This document shows, in pieces, positions 50,156 through 60,115 of a stretch of 64,000 nt of DNA (within the stretch, counting starts at the first letter, position 1; each line of letters opens with the position of its first letter). The DNA is from Dyadobacter fermentans (GTDB lineage Bacteria; Bacteroidota; Bacteroidia; Cytophagales; Spirosomataceae). The stretch lies in contig NZ_JAHXBN010000022.1 in assembly GCF_019924045.1 (NCBI RefSeq), positions 124,001 to 188,000 of the forward strand, given 5' to 3'. The position numbers and the translations under genes are program-made. A model generated the notes under the pieces. That model saw only the letters and a list, made by a program, of their open reading frames with translations, had not been told where the DNA came from and made no database searches.

Positions 50156-50265
50156 AAAGAATGGGGATCTTTTGGTGTGGTAATATACGCAAAAATGTCC
50201 CCAGCGAGCAACCCGTTAGCTATGACTTTTCAACCGGTAATAAATAATTTTCGGTTACATATACG

Positions 50266-51963
50266 TCACTGAGTGTTAACGACTTCATATAGACTCAAAT
50301 GCCAGATCGCTGAACGGAATATCGCCAGTTTGCGCAGGCCCGACTTTTCGGGGTTAGCGATATTTTCCGCAGACAAAATATAATTGCAGCCCAGGTTCCG
50401 TAACGCCTCGTGCGAGAGCGTAATCGGGCGCCCGGAAGGGGCCATGCCGCGTGTCATATGGGTCTCAAAATAGGGCAGCCCCTGATCATAGACGACAATA
50501 CTCTGGCTCCCCCAGAAATCGAAGAAGCCCCGGTTGTTACCGTTCTTTTCCAGTTCTCCGGCAATGATGTTCCGGAATTTGTGCTTATAAGGAAGCGGAT
50601 AGTTGCTCGAATACCCGTCGATCGTCCACATACCATTGTACTGGGCCACTGCCGGTGGAATGCCGATACTGGCCACACGATAGGTCTCTACCGGCTTGCC
50701 GATCGCCATTTTGATACTGTCAAACATCCGCTCGGCATAGTAATCCTCGTAGGTGAAGATGTAGTGATAGGGGACGATGGAGACGAATTTTTTGACGAAG
50801 CGTTCGTAATAGGTGGGCTGGTAGGCGAAGCAAACCACAAGCTGCATGGCCGCTACCACAATCAAAACGCGAGGTTGGTATCGGGGAATAATTAATAAGA
50901 ATGCCTGCGCAGCCGCAACATGCCAGAGCAATTGCAAAAAGATATGAAACCTTTCCAGGCTGAACATCCGAAGCAGATCGGAGTTGTTCCGGAGTTCCAC
51001 CAGCGGCTCCCAGTTAAGGATGGCAATATAAAAGCAGATCAGCGTAATAATGCCGAGCGTAATGGTGAGGCTCAACGGCAATTCTTTTTTGCGAACAATG
51101 TGTATAGCATAAGCCAGGCACACAAACGGCAGGAGTACGAACGTATGGAGTGATAACGCCACATCCACATTCCCGAGCAGGAAGTACCGGGCAAATATTT
51201 TAAAGCAAACATCCAACGACACCGGAAACCGCCGCATCTCCATCCGGTGCGATACAAACCCTTCGCCTCCAAGTAAATTCTGGATCAGGTCGATCTTCGT
51301 GACCAGATACACGCCCAGCAGGATCGCAAATGCCAGCAGCAGCATTTTGACGGGGCGTTTCTGAATTAAATCCACCCCAATCAGTACGCCGAATGCGAAC
51401 AGGATGAATACTCCCGCAGACTGGAAGTTGGAGGTAAATGGAAACGCGCCCAGGATCAGCCAGTTCCAGATGGCCGGGCTGCCTTTACGGATATTCAGAA
51501 TGACAAAGAGCAGGAGCGGCTGGCCCGCAATGCTCAGTCCCCAGGTTGGCAGGAAGGGAGTAAATGCAAATGATAAAGCGAGAAAGGCCGAAATAGGGTC
51601 GTTAGCTCCTAAATGCCGCCTGCAAAGCAGCCACATGCCGATCAGCGCGACGCCGCTGATGAAGACATTGTAGAACTGGAAAGCGGTAAAAGTCGGCAGC
51701 AGGAGATTGAGCCAGTAATACACATTATAGGTACTTACCAGCGTGAATTTCGGTACGCCTCCCATGAACGGCTCGATGATCGCGTACGGGGGCGCCCACG
51801 CGTAGGCGTGCTGTGTGGCGAGGCGGTACCATACTACGAACGAATCGAGGGAATCGAAAGCGTTGAAGAATGCGCCCGGGCCGAGGAAAATGGTGGGCGC
51901 ATGATAAAGCAAAAATACCAGCAACAACCCTCTGAGGTAGTACTGCTGGTATTTTGCTTTCAT
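50266..51963 (-). CDS. Polytopic membrane protein (DUF6044/YfhO-like)
   Basis: 565 residues with about eleven hydrophobic helices from residue 10 (GLLLVFLLYHAPTIFLGP) to about 380 and a soluble C-terminal domain (400-565). The ALDSLDSFVVWYRL-like first loop, seen here as NAFDSLDSFVVWYRL, and the layout are those of GT-C-like membrane proteins such as YfhO and DUF6044, which act on polyprenyl-linked sugars. Gene position upstream of the glycosyltransferase operon fits a role in cell-surface glycan decoration. The exact function is unknown. Confidence 0.7.
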   Translation of the reverse strand: MKAKYQQYYLRGLLLVFLLYHAPTIFLGPGAFFNAFDSLDSFVVWYRLATQHAYAWAPPYAIIEPFMGGVPKFTLVSTYNVYYWLNLLLPTFTAFQFYNVFISGVALIGMWLLCRRHLGANDPISAFLALSFAFTPFLPTWGLSIAGQPLLLFVILNIRKGSPAIWNWLILGAFPFTSNFQSAGVFILFAFGVLIGVDLIQKRPVKMLLLAFAILLGVYLVTKIDLIQNLLGGEGFVSHRMEMRRFPVSLDVCFKIFARYFLLGNVDVALSLHTFVLLPFVCLAYAIHIVRKKELPLSLTITLGIITLICFYIAILNWEPLVELRNNSDLLRMFSLERFHIFLQLLWHVAAAQAFLLIIPRYQPRVLIVVAAMQLVVCFAYQPTYYERFVKKFVSIVPYHYIFTYEDYYAERMFDSIKMAIGKPVETYRVASIGIPPAVAQYNGMWTIDGYSSNYPLPYKHKFRNIIAGELEKNGNNRGFFDFWGSQSIVVYDQGLPYFETHMTRGMAPSGRPITLSHEALRNLGCNYILSAENIANPEKSGLRKLAIFRSAIWHLSLYEVVNTQ

Positions 51964-51975
51964 ATTGTGTAATTA

Positions 51976-53763
51976 CTAGTTGATCTTCAAAACGGCCATA
52001 AATGCTTCCTGCGGAATTTCTACACTACCTACCTGGCGCATCCGTTTCTTTCCTTTCTTTTGTTTTTCGAGGAGCTTGCGTTTGCGGGAGATATCACCGC
52101 CGTAACATTTGGCCAAAACGTCCTTCCGCATGGCTTTCACGGTTTCGCGGGCGATGATTTTCTGTCCGATGGCTGCCTGGATGGCGATCTCGAACATTTG
52201 CCGCGGGATCAGTTCGCGCAGCTTTTCGCAAAGCTTTTTACCCCATTCGTAAGATTTCGAACGGTGTACGATCGCCGACAACGCGTCCACCGCCTCGCCG
52301 TTCAGCATGACGTCGAGTTTTACCATGTCCGACTCCTGGTAACCTGCCAGTTCGTAGTCGAGTGAAGCATACCCGCGGGAGATTGTTTTCAGTTTATCGA
52401 AGAAATCAAAAACCACCTCGGCCAGCGGAATGAGGAATTGCAGCTCCACGCGCTCGGCGGTAAGGTAAATCTGGTTTTTGAGGATACCCCGCTTGTCCAT
52501 ACACAAGTTCAGGATCGGGCCGATGTAGTCCGATTTGGTGATGATCTGTGCGTTGATGTACGGTTCTTCAATGTATTTAATATGGTTAGGCTCAGGCATT
52601 TCCGACGGAGCGCTGATATTCAGGATCTTGTCTTTGGTAGTCAGCACACGGAATTGCACGGATGGTACCGTCGTGATCACCGTCATGTCGAACTCGCGTT
52701 CCAGACGTTCCTGGACGATCTCCATGTGCAGCATTCCCAGGAAGCCGCAACGGAAACCGAAGCCAAGCGCCGCAGAAGTTTCAGGTTCCCAAACCAATGC
52801 GGCGTCGTTCAGCTGCAATTTTTCCATCGCCTCGCGAAGTTCTTCGAACTCGCTGGTGTCTACGGGATAAATACCGGCAAAAACCATCGGCTTAACCTCC
52901 GAGAAACCTACGATCGCTTCACTTGCAGGGCGATCGATATGTGTGAAAGTATCACCTACCTTGACCTCCTTAGCCACTTTGATACCCGAAATAAGGTAAC
53001 CTACGTCGCCGCATTCCACCACTTGCTTGGGTATTTGCTGCAAACCGAGGGTTCCGATTTCGTCGGCAATATATTCCTTGCCCGTCGCCATGAACTTCAC
53101 TTTGTCGCCTTTCCTGATGCTGCCGTTTTTCACACGGAAGATTACCTCGATACCACGATAAGAGTTGAAAACCGAGTCGAAGATCAATGCTTGCAACGGG
53201 CCTTCCGGATCGCCCACAGGAGCAGGGATACGTTCTACGATCGCATTCAGGATGTCCTCGATGCCGATACCTTCCTTACCGCTGGCCGGGATGATGTCGG
53301 AACGCTCGCAACCCAGCAGGTCCACCATTTCGTCCTTGATTTCCTCGGGCATGGCGCCGGGAAGGTCGATTTTGTTCAGAACAGGGATGATTACCAAGTC
53401 GTGGTTGATCGCCAGGTAGAGGTTGGAGATCGTCTGCGCTTCGGTACCTTGTGAGGCATCTACGAGCAGCAATGCGCCTTCGCAGGCAGCGATCGAGCGC
53501 GAAACCTCGTAGGAAAAGTCCACGTGGCCCGGAGTGTCGATCAGGTTGAGTATATATTCTTCTCCTTTATAAATATAGTTCATCTGGATCGCGTGGCTCT
53601 TGATGGTGATGCCGCGTTCGCGTTCCAGATCCATATTGTCGAGCAATTGCGCCTGCATTTCGCGCTGCGATACAGTTTTGGTAAATTCCAGCAGACGGTC
53701 CGCCAGGGTACTTTTCCCGTGGTCAATATGGGCAATAATGCAAAAATTACGGATTTTCTTCAT
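51976..53763 (-). CDS. lepA: Elongation factor 4 (LepA)
   Basis: 595 residues, full length. GTPase motifs are AHIDHGKST (G1, about 10-18), [12 protein letters not shown] (G3) and NKIDLPGA (G4). The LepA-specific C-terminal domain with [20 protein letters not shown] and [20 protein letters not shown] is intact. It back-translocates stalled ribosomes. Confidence 0.98.
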   Translation of the reverse strand: MKKIRNFCIIAHIDHGKSTLADRLLEFTKTVSQREMQAQLLDNMDLERERGITIKSHAIQMNYIYKGEEYILNLIDTPGHVDFSYEVSRSIAACEGALLLVDASQGTEAQTISNLYLAINHDLVIIPVLNKIDLPGAMPEEIKDEMVDLLGCERSDIIPASGKEGIGIEDILNAIVERIPAPVGDPEGPLQALIFDSVFNSYRGIEVIFRVKNGSIRKGDKVKFMATGKEYIADEIGTLGLQQIPKQVVECGDVGYLISGIKVAKEVKVGDTFTHIDRPASEAIVGFSEVKPMVFAGIYPVDTSEFEELREAMEKLQLNDAALVWEPETSAALGFGFRCGFLGMLHMEIVQERLEREFDMTVITTVPSVQFRVLTTKDKILNISAPSEMPEPNHIKYIEEPYINAQIITKSDYIGPILNLCMDKRGILKNQIYLTAERVELQFLIPLAEVVFDFFDKLKTISRGYASLDYELAGYQESDMVKLDVMLNGEAVDALSAIVHRSKSYEWGKKLCEKLRELIPRQMFEIAIQAAIGQKIIARETVKAMRKDVLAKCYGGDISRKRKLLEKQKKGKKRMRQVGSVEIPQEAFMAVLKIN

Positions 53764-53817
53764 GAAAGTTGTTCCTATTCCAATGCTTTGAATATATAGT
53801 TCAGGTCAAAGCAATCA

Positions 53818-53847
53818 CAAAATTACGAGGGTAATTAATATTTCAAG
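53818..53847 (-). promoter_or_regulatory. Promoter of lepA
   Basis: On the minus strand CTTG (53844-53847), 18 nt, then TAATTTTG (53818-53825), 55 bp before the lepA start. Confidence 0.5.
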
Positions 53848-53889
53848 ATGTTTTCAAACAGAAGTTGAAACTAAAAATGACAAGCGTGC

Positions 53890-54945
53890 TCACAGGCCGG
53901 CAGGCGAGAGGACCTTTCTCAGCCGCTTCCGCTGCGGCCACGCGTACAGCCAGAACGCCGCCACCACGACTAGGGTTAGGGGAATAAGTTGGCCATAGCG
54001 CACCAGAGCGGCAGCAAGGACGGTCATAGACAACAACATAGCGGGATGCGCCATGTAACGCAGGCCGGTTCTGAGCCAGCGCAACGGTGACTCCTTTGCA
54101 TTCGACGCACAGGGACTTATTTGCCCATTAAAATCCAGCAGCGTCAGCCCTTTGACGAGCAAGCTACTACTATGCAAACGGTTATCGCAAGCCAGTCGCC
54201 GCGGCCATGTCAGCAGCGAACCGTAGGCGGTCACAAGAGCAAAGAGAAATGGCCCGAACGTCATATGCATTAGCAATACCATAGGTAAATGCAACACAAG
54301 CGCCAATAGCATGGCATAAATGATCGTTGCCCGGCGGAGCAGGAGGATAGCGATACTGATTTGTAGTACAATAACCCCGATCCCCATCATCTGGGACAGA
54401 AAGCCACGCGGGAATATGCTGGCGGCCTTCATGTAGGATGCTATCTGATGTTTGGTCACCAAAAGGGTTTCCATACTGGCGCCGCTCCACCAGTCGGGAT
54501 CGAAAACCTTGTTCAGGTCGGCGCCGAGGTAGAGTACGGCGAGCTGAAAGCGGACCAGGTCCGTGCCGGTAATGTGGTTGCTAAGCGCGGTGCACAGGAA
54601 CACGCAACCCGTAAAAAGATGGGCCACGGAGATGCATATCTGGCAGGAGAGGAGCCCGGTGACGAATGCCAGCCCGACGCCCAGCGCCCCAATACGCACA
54701 AAACGCGAAAACAGGAGCAAACCGATGCCGCTCAGGAACAGCATCCTGACGCCGAGATTGAACTGCTCGTCGGTACCAAGTTGGCCCAGCAATTCAATAA
54801 GCGGATAAAACCTGCCACCGCCCTGGTTGCCATTGAAAGGGAACTCTCCCGTCAAAAGCAGGTAAACAGCGAGCATCCGCACTGCGAGCACCAGTTCGGG
54901 AGCGACGGTCTTTCCCTTGACATAGAAAGGATTAAGGTGACGCAT
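53890..54945 (-). CDS. HTTM-like multipass membrane protein
   Basis: 351 residues from ATG 54945; a TTG at 54954 would give a 4-bp overlap with the upstream gene. About eight hydrophobic helices, with LYLGADLNKVFDPDWWSGAS (about 142-161) matching the Y.....K....WW.G motif of HTTM/vitamin K-dependent carboxylase-like proteins. Such proteins in Bacteroidota are mostly uncharacterised; some modify peptides. It forms a pair with the 118-residue gene upstream. Confidence 0.65.
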   Translation of the reverse strand: MRHLNPFYVKGKTVAPELVLAVRMLAVYLLLTGEFPFNGNQGGGRFYPLIELLGQLGTDEQFNLGVRMLFLSGIGLLLFSRFVRIGALGVGLAFVTGLLSCQICISVAHLFTGCVFLCTALSNHITGTDLVRFQLAVLYLGADLNKVFDPDWWSGASMETLLVTKHQIASYMKAASIFPRGFLSQMMGIGVIVLQISIAILLLRRATIIYAMLLALVLHLPMVLLMHMTFGPFLFALVTAYGSLLTWPRRLACDNRLHSSSLLVKGLTLLDFNGQISPCASNAKESPLRWLRTGLRYMAHPAMLLSMTVLAAALVRYGQLIPLTLVVVAAFWLYAWPQRKRLRKVLSPAGL

Positions 54946-54950
54946 AGAGC

Positions 54951-55307
54951 TCAACGACTGGCTTTCCAGAGATAGGTTTGTTCCGGTGCCCCGTTCCGGC
55001 GATAGGAGACCCTGACGCTGTCGGGGTGGGCGGGGGCTTGTGCTTCCACCGAATTGACGAGCCGCCTGATGTTACCCGGCGCATGTGCCTCCCATTGGGT
55101 TTGGGCTAACCCGTAACGGGCTTCGATGGCCTGCTGGTCCCAGGGAACACCGTGCTCGAAAGCATCGATCCGGTAGAAGACCTGGGTGGTATGCGGCGCC
55201 CAGGAGATCGTTCGGGTATCCTGGGTGAGTTCGTACAGTGTGTTAATGACCTGGGCCGATAGAAAGAGTATTCCGGGAAGCCATTTCTTGAAGGATGATG
55301 AAGTCAT
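54951..55307 (-). CDS. Small membrane-anchored protein, partner of the HTTM-like protein
   Basis: 118 residues. An N-terminal hydrophobic stretch (about 9-24, LPGILFLSAQVINTLY) is a signal peptide or anchor; the rest is an exported soluble domain with YRIDAFEHGVPWDQQAIEAR. No family recognised. Direct adjacency to the HTTM-like gene suggests that they act together; short partners of this kind accompany many HTTM genes. Confidence 0.55.
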   Translation of the reverse strand: MTSSSFKKWLPGILFLSAQVINTLYELTQDTRTISWAPHTTQVFYRIDAFEHGVPWDQQAIEARYGLAQTQWEAHAPGNIRRLVNSVEAQAPAHPDSVRVSYRRNGAPEQTYLWKASR

Positions 55308-55448
55308 GCGTACGTGGTAGAGTTATGGATCATAGAGGTGTCTGGAATTGTAGAATTTTTTTGTAAAAGTTAGGAAAAAAATGACCCGAAAAAGAAGTCT
55401 GCGTAGGGAAATGGCCGAACGGTACATTCTGTCTCCCATAAGGTAGTG

Positions 55449-55490
55449 TTAACCAAAATATTTAATCAAATGATTAAATATTTTGGTTAA
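55449..55490. promoter_or_regulatory. Palindromic operator in front of the TetR gene
   Basis: A perfect 42-bp palindrome: 20-bp arms from TTAACCAAAATATTTAATCA (55449-55468) around a central AA. Its core TTAATCAAATGATTAA recurs at 56174-56189 before the exporter genes. It covers the -33 box of the TetR promoter and is the likely operator for repression. Confidence 0.85.
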
Positions 55491-55513
55491 ACCGAAAATC
55501 GCATTTACCTTTG
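55482..55513 (+). promoter_or_regulatory. Promoter of the TetR gene
   Basis: TTTG (55482-55485), 20 nt, TACCTTTG (55506-55513). The -33 box lies inside the palindrome, so binding there would block transcription; the regulator start codon is at 55538. Confidence 0.8.
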
Positions 55514-55537
55514 AAGCATCAAAACGGAAATTGACTG

Positions 55538-56149
55538 ATGGCGAAAGCGAAAAAGGCGGAGTTGGATCTGAGCACGGAAGAGAAGATCAAGGAAGCGGCG
55601 AGCATTGTATTCACCAAAAAGGGGTACGGCAATGCACGCACAAGGGATATCGCCGAAGAGGCGGGTATTAACCTGGCGTTGTTGAACTACTATTTCCGCA
55701 GTAAGGAGAAGCTTTTCCAGATTGTAATGGCAGAGCGGATCGACAAGCTGTTCGGCGTACTTGGCCCGGTGCTGAACGACGAGTCGACGACATTGGAGGA
55801 GAAACTGGAAAAGATCACCGAGAGCTACATTAATATGCTTCTCGAACATCCCGACCTGCCGATTTTCGTACTGAGTGAAATCCGCAACAACCCCGATCAG
55901 CTTTCAAACCGCTTTCAGGCCCGGAAGCATCTCACGGAATCGGTTTTTATTAAGCAGCTAGCAGAGCGCAGAAGCGATATTAACCCATTTCATTTTCTGA
56001 TGAACCTGTTGGGAATGAACTTGTTCCCGTTTGTTGCAAAGCCGGTTCTACAACCGATCCTAGGCAATGAGGAAATGTACAAGCAGCTGATGGAGCAGCG
56101 TAAAAAACTGGTTCCGGCCTGGATGAAGCTGATATTGGATCAGGGTTAG
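55538..56149 (+). CDS. TetR-family transcriptional regulator
   Basis: 203 residues. The N-terminal HTH is in ARTRDIAEEAGINLALLNYY (about 34-53) with the following FRSKEKLFQIVM helix, the standard TetR DNA-binding domain; the C-terminal ligand domain is helical. It probably represses itself and the exporter operon through the palindromes at 55449-55490 and 56174-56189. By gene order it parallels CecR (YbiH), the regulator of E. coli ybhGFSR. The inducer is unknown. Confidence 0.93.
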   Translation: MAKAKKAELDLSTEEKIKEAASIVFTKKGYGNARTRDIAEEAGINLALLNYYFRSKEKLFQIVMAERIDKLFGVLGPVLNDESTTLEEKLEKITESYINMLLEHPDLPIFVLSEIRNNPDQLSNRFQARKHLTESVFIKQLAERRSDINPFHFLMNLLGMNLFPFVAKPVLQPILGNEEMYKQLMEQRKKLVPAWMKLILDQG

Positions 56150-56173
56150 CAACCCTATTTTTTTGCATAGAAA

Positions 56174-56189
56174 TTAATCAAATGATTAA
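56174..56189. promoter_or_regulatory. Second TetR operator, before the exporter operon
   Basis: TTAATCAAATGATTAA is the exact core of the 42-bp palindrome upstream. A further half-site TGATTAA (56209-56215) overlaps the TolC start codon. No clear -7 box is seen, so the site may act together with read-through from the TetR promoter. Confidence 0.75.
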
Positions 56190-56207
56190 ATAAATCGAAT
56201 AAATAAA

Positions 56208-57494
56208 ATGATTAATGGATTTAGACTCGCAATATTGATCAGTGTTTTGGCATTGACAGCCCTGCATTTGCGTGCGCAGGACAGGCCGCTGACGATCCGG
56301 GAAGCTTATCAGCTCGCCCGGAAAAACTACCCGATGATCAGGCAGCTGGAGTTGATCGAAAAAACGCGTGACTACTCGGTGAGCAATGCCGCGAAGGGCT
56401 ATCTGCCGCAATTCTCGGTGCAGGGACAGGCTACCTACCAGTCGGCGGTGACGGAATTTAAACTGCCTGTTTCCATCCCGGGCGTTGAATTCCCGAGCAT
56501 TAGCAAAGATCAGTACAAGGTTTACGGCGAAGTAACCCAAACGATTTACGACGGAGGCAATGTTCGTACGCAGGTACGCTCGCATGAGGCGAACGCGCAA
56601 GTGGAATCGCAGAAACTGGAAGTGGAGCTGTACAAGCTTAATGAGCGTGTGAACCAGCTGTTTTTCGGTGTATTAATGTTGGATGAGCAGCTGAAACAGA
56701 ACGATTTGCTGAAAAAGGATATAAACTTGGGTATTCGCAAAGTACAGGCACTGATCGACAACGGGACCGCATTCAAGAGTAATGCAAACACCTTGAAAGC
56801 GGAGCTGCTGAAAGCCGACCAGCGTGCCATCGATCTGAATGCGAGCCGTAAAGCATACCTGGAAATGCTCGGAATGCTGATAGCGCAGCCGCTGGGCAGT
56901 TCGGCGGTTCTGGAAAAGCCGGCGAGCCAGACGGCGTCGAGCGATATTAGCCGGCCGGAACTTAAATTGTACGAGGCCCAAAACCGGAGCCTCGATGTGC
57001 AATCACAGCTACTGGAAGTTCGTAACCGCCCGAAACTCAATTTCTTTTTCCAGGGAGGTTACGGCCGGCCCGCGTTAAATATTCTCAACAACGGTTTCGA
57101 TCCTTATTACGTTACCGGGCTGCGGCTCAACTGGTCGCTTTCAGGATTATACACCATCAAGAAAGACCGCGAGCTGATCCGCAACAACCGGGATGCCATT
57201 CAGCTTCAAAAGGAGACGTTCCTATTCAATACCAATCTGGCAGCCAAACAGCAAAACGCAGAGCTTGACCGTTACAGCCAACTGCTCACGACCGACGATG
57301 AAATTATTGCCCTCCGCGAAAGCATCAAAACCACAGCTGCCGCACAACTCGAAAACGGGGTGATCAATACCAACGACTTCCTGCGGGAAGTGAATGCCGA
57401 AGACCAGGCGCGACTGAGTAAGATCCTGCACGGCATTCAGCAGCTGATGGCGCAGTACAGCCTGGATAATACCCTGGGAACCAACATTGAATAA
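56208..57494 (+). CDS. TolC-family outer-membrane efflux protein
   Basis: 428 residues. A signal peptide (RLAILISVLALTALHLRAQ) precedes the helical TolC repeat: LTIREAYQLARKNYPMIRQL, a coiled segment at 140-220, and the second repeat ending in AAQLENGVINTNDFLREVNA. It would be the outer-membrane channel of the ABC-2 exporter encoded downstream. Confidence 0.9.
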   Translation: MINGFRLAILISVLALTALHLRAQDRPLTIREAYQLARKNYPMIRQLELIEKTRDYSVSNAAKGYLPQFSVQGQATYQSAVTEFKLPVSIPGVEFPSISKDQYKVYGEVTQTIYDGGNVRTQVRSHEANAQVESQKLEVELYKLNERVNQLFFGVLMLDEQLKQNDLLKKDINLGIRKVQALIDNGTAFKSNANTLKAELLKADQRAIDLNASRKAYLEMLGMLIAQPLGSSAVLEKPASQTASSDISRPELKLYEAQNRSLDVQSQLLEVRNRPKLNFFFQGGYGRPALNILNNGFDPYYVTGLRLNWSLSGLYTIKKDRELIRNNRDAIQLQKETFLFNTNLAAKQQNAELDRYSQLLTTDDEIIALRESIKTTAAAQLENGVINTNDFLREVNAEDQARLSKILHGIQQLMAQYSLDNTLGTNIE

Positions 57495-57512
57495 GCATTT
57501 AAATACAAGCAC

Positions 57513-58448
57513 ATGAAAACCTATTCTTATCTGATCATATTGGCTGCGGCGATGGCGGCCTGCAATGGAAAAGAAAACCCATATGACGCTTCCGGGACAT
57601 TCGAGGCTGTGGAAACGATCGTGTCAGCCGAGGCAACCGGCCGCATTATGGCGCTGAACCTGGAAGAGGGCCAGCAACTGAAAGCTGGGCAGATCGTGGG
57701 TTATATCGATAGTTTACAATTGTCGCTGCGCAAAAAGCAGCTTGAAGCGCAGATCAGGGCTACCGGTAGCCGCGTGCCCGACATTGCAGCGCAGACAAAT
57801 GTTTACAAACAGCAGATCGCCGTATCGCAGGTACGCCTCGATAACCTGCTCCACGAGCAGAAACGCGTTCAAAACCTGTTAAAAGCCGATGCAGCCACGC
57901 CTAAGCAGCTCGACGATATCAATGCGCAGGTGGAAGAACTGCAAAAGCAGCTGGACGTTATCCGTAAACAGGATGCCGCGCAAACATCGGTTTTGAAAAC
58001 GCAGACTTCCGGCTTGCGGGCGGACGTGCAGCCATTAGTTGTCCAAATCGAGCAGATTAACGACCAGCTTGCCAAAACGAAGATTGTCAACGAAGTGAAT
58101 GGTACAGTGCTGACGAAATATGCGGAGGCCAATGAAGTTGCGGCGGCGGGAAAGCCTCTGTACAAAATCGCTGACCTTTCCACAATTATCCTGCGCGCCT
58201 ACGTGACGGGCGACCAGCTGACGGGTATCAAGCTGAATCAGCAGGTTAAAGTGCTTGTGGACAGCGCTGGGGGGCAGTACCGTGAATTACCGGGGACGAT
58301 CGAGTGGATCAGTAACAAGGCGGAGTTTACCCCTAAGACGATTCAGACCAAAGACGAACGCGCGAACCTGGTTTACGCAGTGAAGATCAGGGTGAAAAAT
58401 GACGGTTATTTGAAAATAGGAATGTACGGCGAAGTCGCATTGAAATGA
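57513..58448 (+). CDS. HlyD-type adaptor lipoprotein (YbhG-like)
   Basis: 311 residues. The lipobox AAMAAC (Cys17) predicts lipid anchoring. The lipoyl/barrel halves are AEATGRIMALNLEEGQQLKA and VNEVNGTVLTKYAEANEVAA, with a coiled-coil hairpin (about 75-175) between them. It connects the ABC-2 permeases with TolC. The stop overlaps the start of the ATPase gene. Confidence 0.9.
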   Translation: MKTYSYLIILAAAMAACNGKENPYDASGTFEAVETIVSAEATGRIMALNLEEGQQLKAGQIVGYIDSLQLSLRKKQLEAQIRATGSRVPDIAAQTNVYKQQIAVSQVRLDNLLHEQKRVQNLLKADAATPKQLDDINAQVEELQKQLDVIRKQDAAQTSVLKTQTSGLRADVQPLVVQIEQINDQLAKTKIVNEVNGTVLTKYAEANEVAAAGKPLYKIADLSTIILRAYVTGDQLTGIKLNQQVKVLVDSAGGQYRELPGTIEWISNKAEFTPKTIQTKDERANLVYAVKIRVKNDGYLKIGMYGEVALK

Positions 58449-59359
58449 TGGAAGCGGTTGTGGTCAAAAATCTGGTCAAAACTTACGGCAAGGAAAAAAC
58501 CGTGGCCGTGGACGATGTATCGTTTTCGGTAGACAAGGGTGAGCTTTTTGGGTTGATAGGGCCCGACGGGGCCGGCAAAACCAGCATTTTCAGGATGCTG
58601 ACTACGCTGCTGCTGCCGGATAGCGGCTCGGCGACAGTCGACGGGCACGATATCGTGAAGGATTTCAGGCAAATACGCAGTTCGGTAGGGTATATGCCGG
58701 GTAAATTTTCGCTTTACCAGGACCTGACCATTGAAGAAAACCTGCATTTCTTCGCCACGGTCTTTGGCACGACGATCGAAGAAAATTACCATTTGATCAA
58801 AGACATTTACGTGCAGATCGAGCCATTTAAAAACCGGCGTGCAGGAAAGCTATCGGGCGGAATGAAGCAGAAGCTGGCATTGTGCTGTGCATTGATTCAC
58901 AAACCCACCACATTGTTTCTGGACGAGCCTACCACGGGCGTAGACCCCGTTTCGCGGAAAGAGTTTTGGGAGATGCTCAGGAGGCTGAAAGAAGAGAACA
59001 TCACGATCCTCGTTTCCACGCCCTACATGGACGAAGCCTCGCTTTGCGACCGCATTGCGTTGGTCCAGGGCGGCAAAATATTATCCATCGACACGCCACA
59101 CGGCATCGTAAATAGCTACCCCGACGCGTTGCTGGCCATTAAAGCCAACGAAATGTACCGTTTGCTGAAAGCACTGAAAGGGTATCCGGGTATTCTGAAC
59201 AGCTACGCTTTCGGCGAGTACGCGCATGCAACGCTACGCGACGCGCATACGGACACGCACGCATTGCAGGTGTACTTGCATGAGCATGGGCTTACGGGTG
59301 TGGAAGTGAAGGAGGCTGAGGTGACGATCGAGGATTCATTTATCAAATTATTACATTAA
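58445..59359 (+). CDS. ABC exporter ATPase (N-terminal half of YbhF)
   Basis: 304 residues. Walker A is GPDGAGKTS, the signature LSGGMKQKLALCCALI, and Walker B TLFLDEPTTGVDP. It corresponds to the first ATPase domain of E. coli YbhF, which carries two domains in one chain. Both halves are separate genes here, 7 bp apart. The GPDGAGKTS loop is also a known feature of that first domain. Confidence 0.9.
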   Translation: MMEAVVVKNLVKTYGKEKTVAVDDVSFSVDKGELFGLIGPDGAGKTSIFRMLTTLLLPDSGSATVDGHDIVKDFRQIRSSVGYMPGKFSLYQDLTIEENLHFFATVFGTTIEENYHLIKDIYVQIEPFKNRRAGKLSGGMKQKLALCCALIHKPTTLFLDEPTTGVDPVSRKEFWEMLRRLKEENITILVSTPYMDEASLCDRIALVQGGKILSIDTPHGIVNSYPDALLAIKANEMYRLLKALKGYPGILNSYAFGEYAHATLRDAHTDTHALQVYLHEHGLTGVEVKEAEVTIEDSFIKLLH

Positions 59360-59366
59360 AACCGCT

Positions 59367-60113
59367 ATGATGCAGGACGACAAAGTGATAGTCTGCGAGA
59401 AGCTTACCAAGCGGTTCGGGGACTTTGTAGCCACCAATGAGATTACATTCGACGTACACAAGGGGGAAATCTTCGGCTTTCTCGGCGCAAATGGTGCCGG
59501 CAAAACCACTGCCATGCGCATGCTGTGCGGCCTTTCCGCTCCCAGCTCGGGTAAGGCGACTATTGCGGGCTATGATGTGTACACCCAAACCGAGCAGATT
59601 AAGAGGAATATCGGCTACATGAGCCAGAAGTTTTCGCTTTATGAAAACCTCACGGTGCTGGAAAATATCGAGTTTTTCGGGGGGATTTATGGTCTTTCTG
59701 ATGAGCGTATCAAATCCAAAACCGAAGAATTACTTCAACGGCTTGGATTGAAAAGCGAGGCCAACAAGCTGGTGGGCTCGCTGCCATTGGGCTGGAAACA
59801 GAAGCTGTCTTTCTCGGTAGCTGTGTTGCATGAGCCCAAAATCGTGTTTCTCGACGAACCTACGGGCGGTGTAGACCCAGTGACGCGGCGGCAGTTCTGG
59901 GATATGATTTACGAAGCCGCGCATGACGGCATTACCGTTTTCGTGACCACGCACTACATGGACGAGGCCGAGTACTGCAACCGTATATCCATCATGGTGG
60001 ATGGCAAAATGGAAGTCCTCGACACGCCGGCAAACCTGAAAAACAGCTTTCACGCGCGGTCGATGGACGAAGTGTTTTACCAGCTAGCACGTGGCGCAAA
60101 AAGAGGAGATTAG
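59367..60113 (+). CDS. ABC exporter ATPase (C-terminal half of YbhF)
   Basis: 248 residues. Walker A is GANGAGKTT and Walker B IVFLDEPTGGVDP, but the signature is LPLGWKQKLSFSVAVL instead of LSGGQ. The degenerate signature is shared with the second ATPase domain of YbhF, so the two ATPases probably form an asymmetric dimer with one standard and one altered site. Confidence 0.9.
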   Translation: MMQDDKVIVCEKLTKRFGDFVATNEITFDVHKGEIFGFLGANGAGKTTAMRMLCGLSAPSSGKATIAGYDVYTQTEQIKRNIGYMSQKFSLYENLTVLENIEFFGGIYGLSDERIKSKTEELLQRLGLKSEANKLVGSLPLGWKQKLSFSVAVLHEPKIVFLDEPTGGVDPVTRRQFWDMIYEAAHDGITVFVTTHYMDEAEYCNRISIMVDGKMEVLDTPANLKNSFHARSMDEVFYQLARGAKRGD

Positions 60114-60115
60114 TT

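Noticed and set aside
51404..53454. Long plus-strand frames opposite the membrane-protein gene and lepA (up to 338 residues)
   Set aside because: They are antisense to strongly conserved genes and have shadow-like composition rich in His, Arg and Asp.
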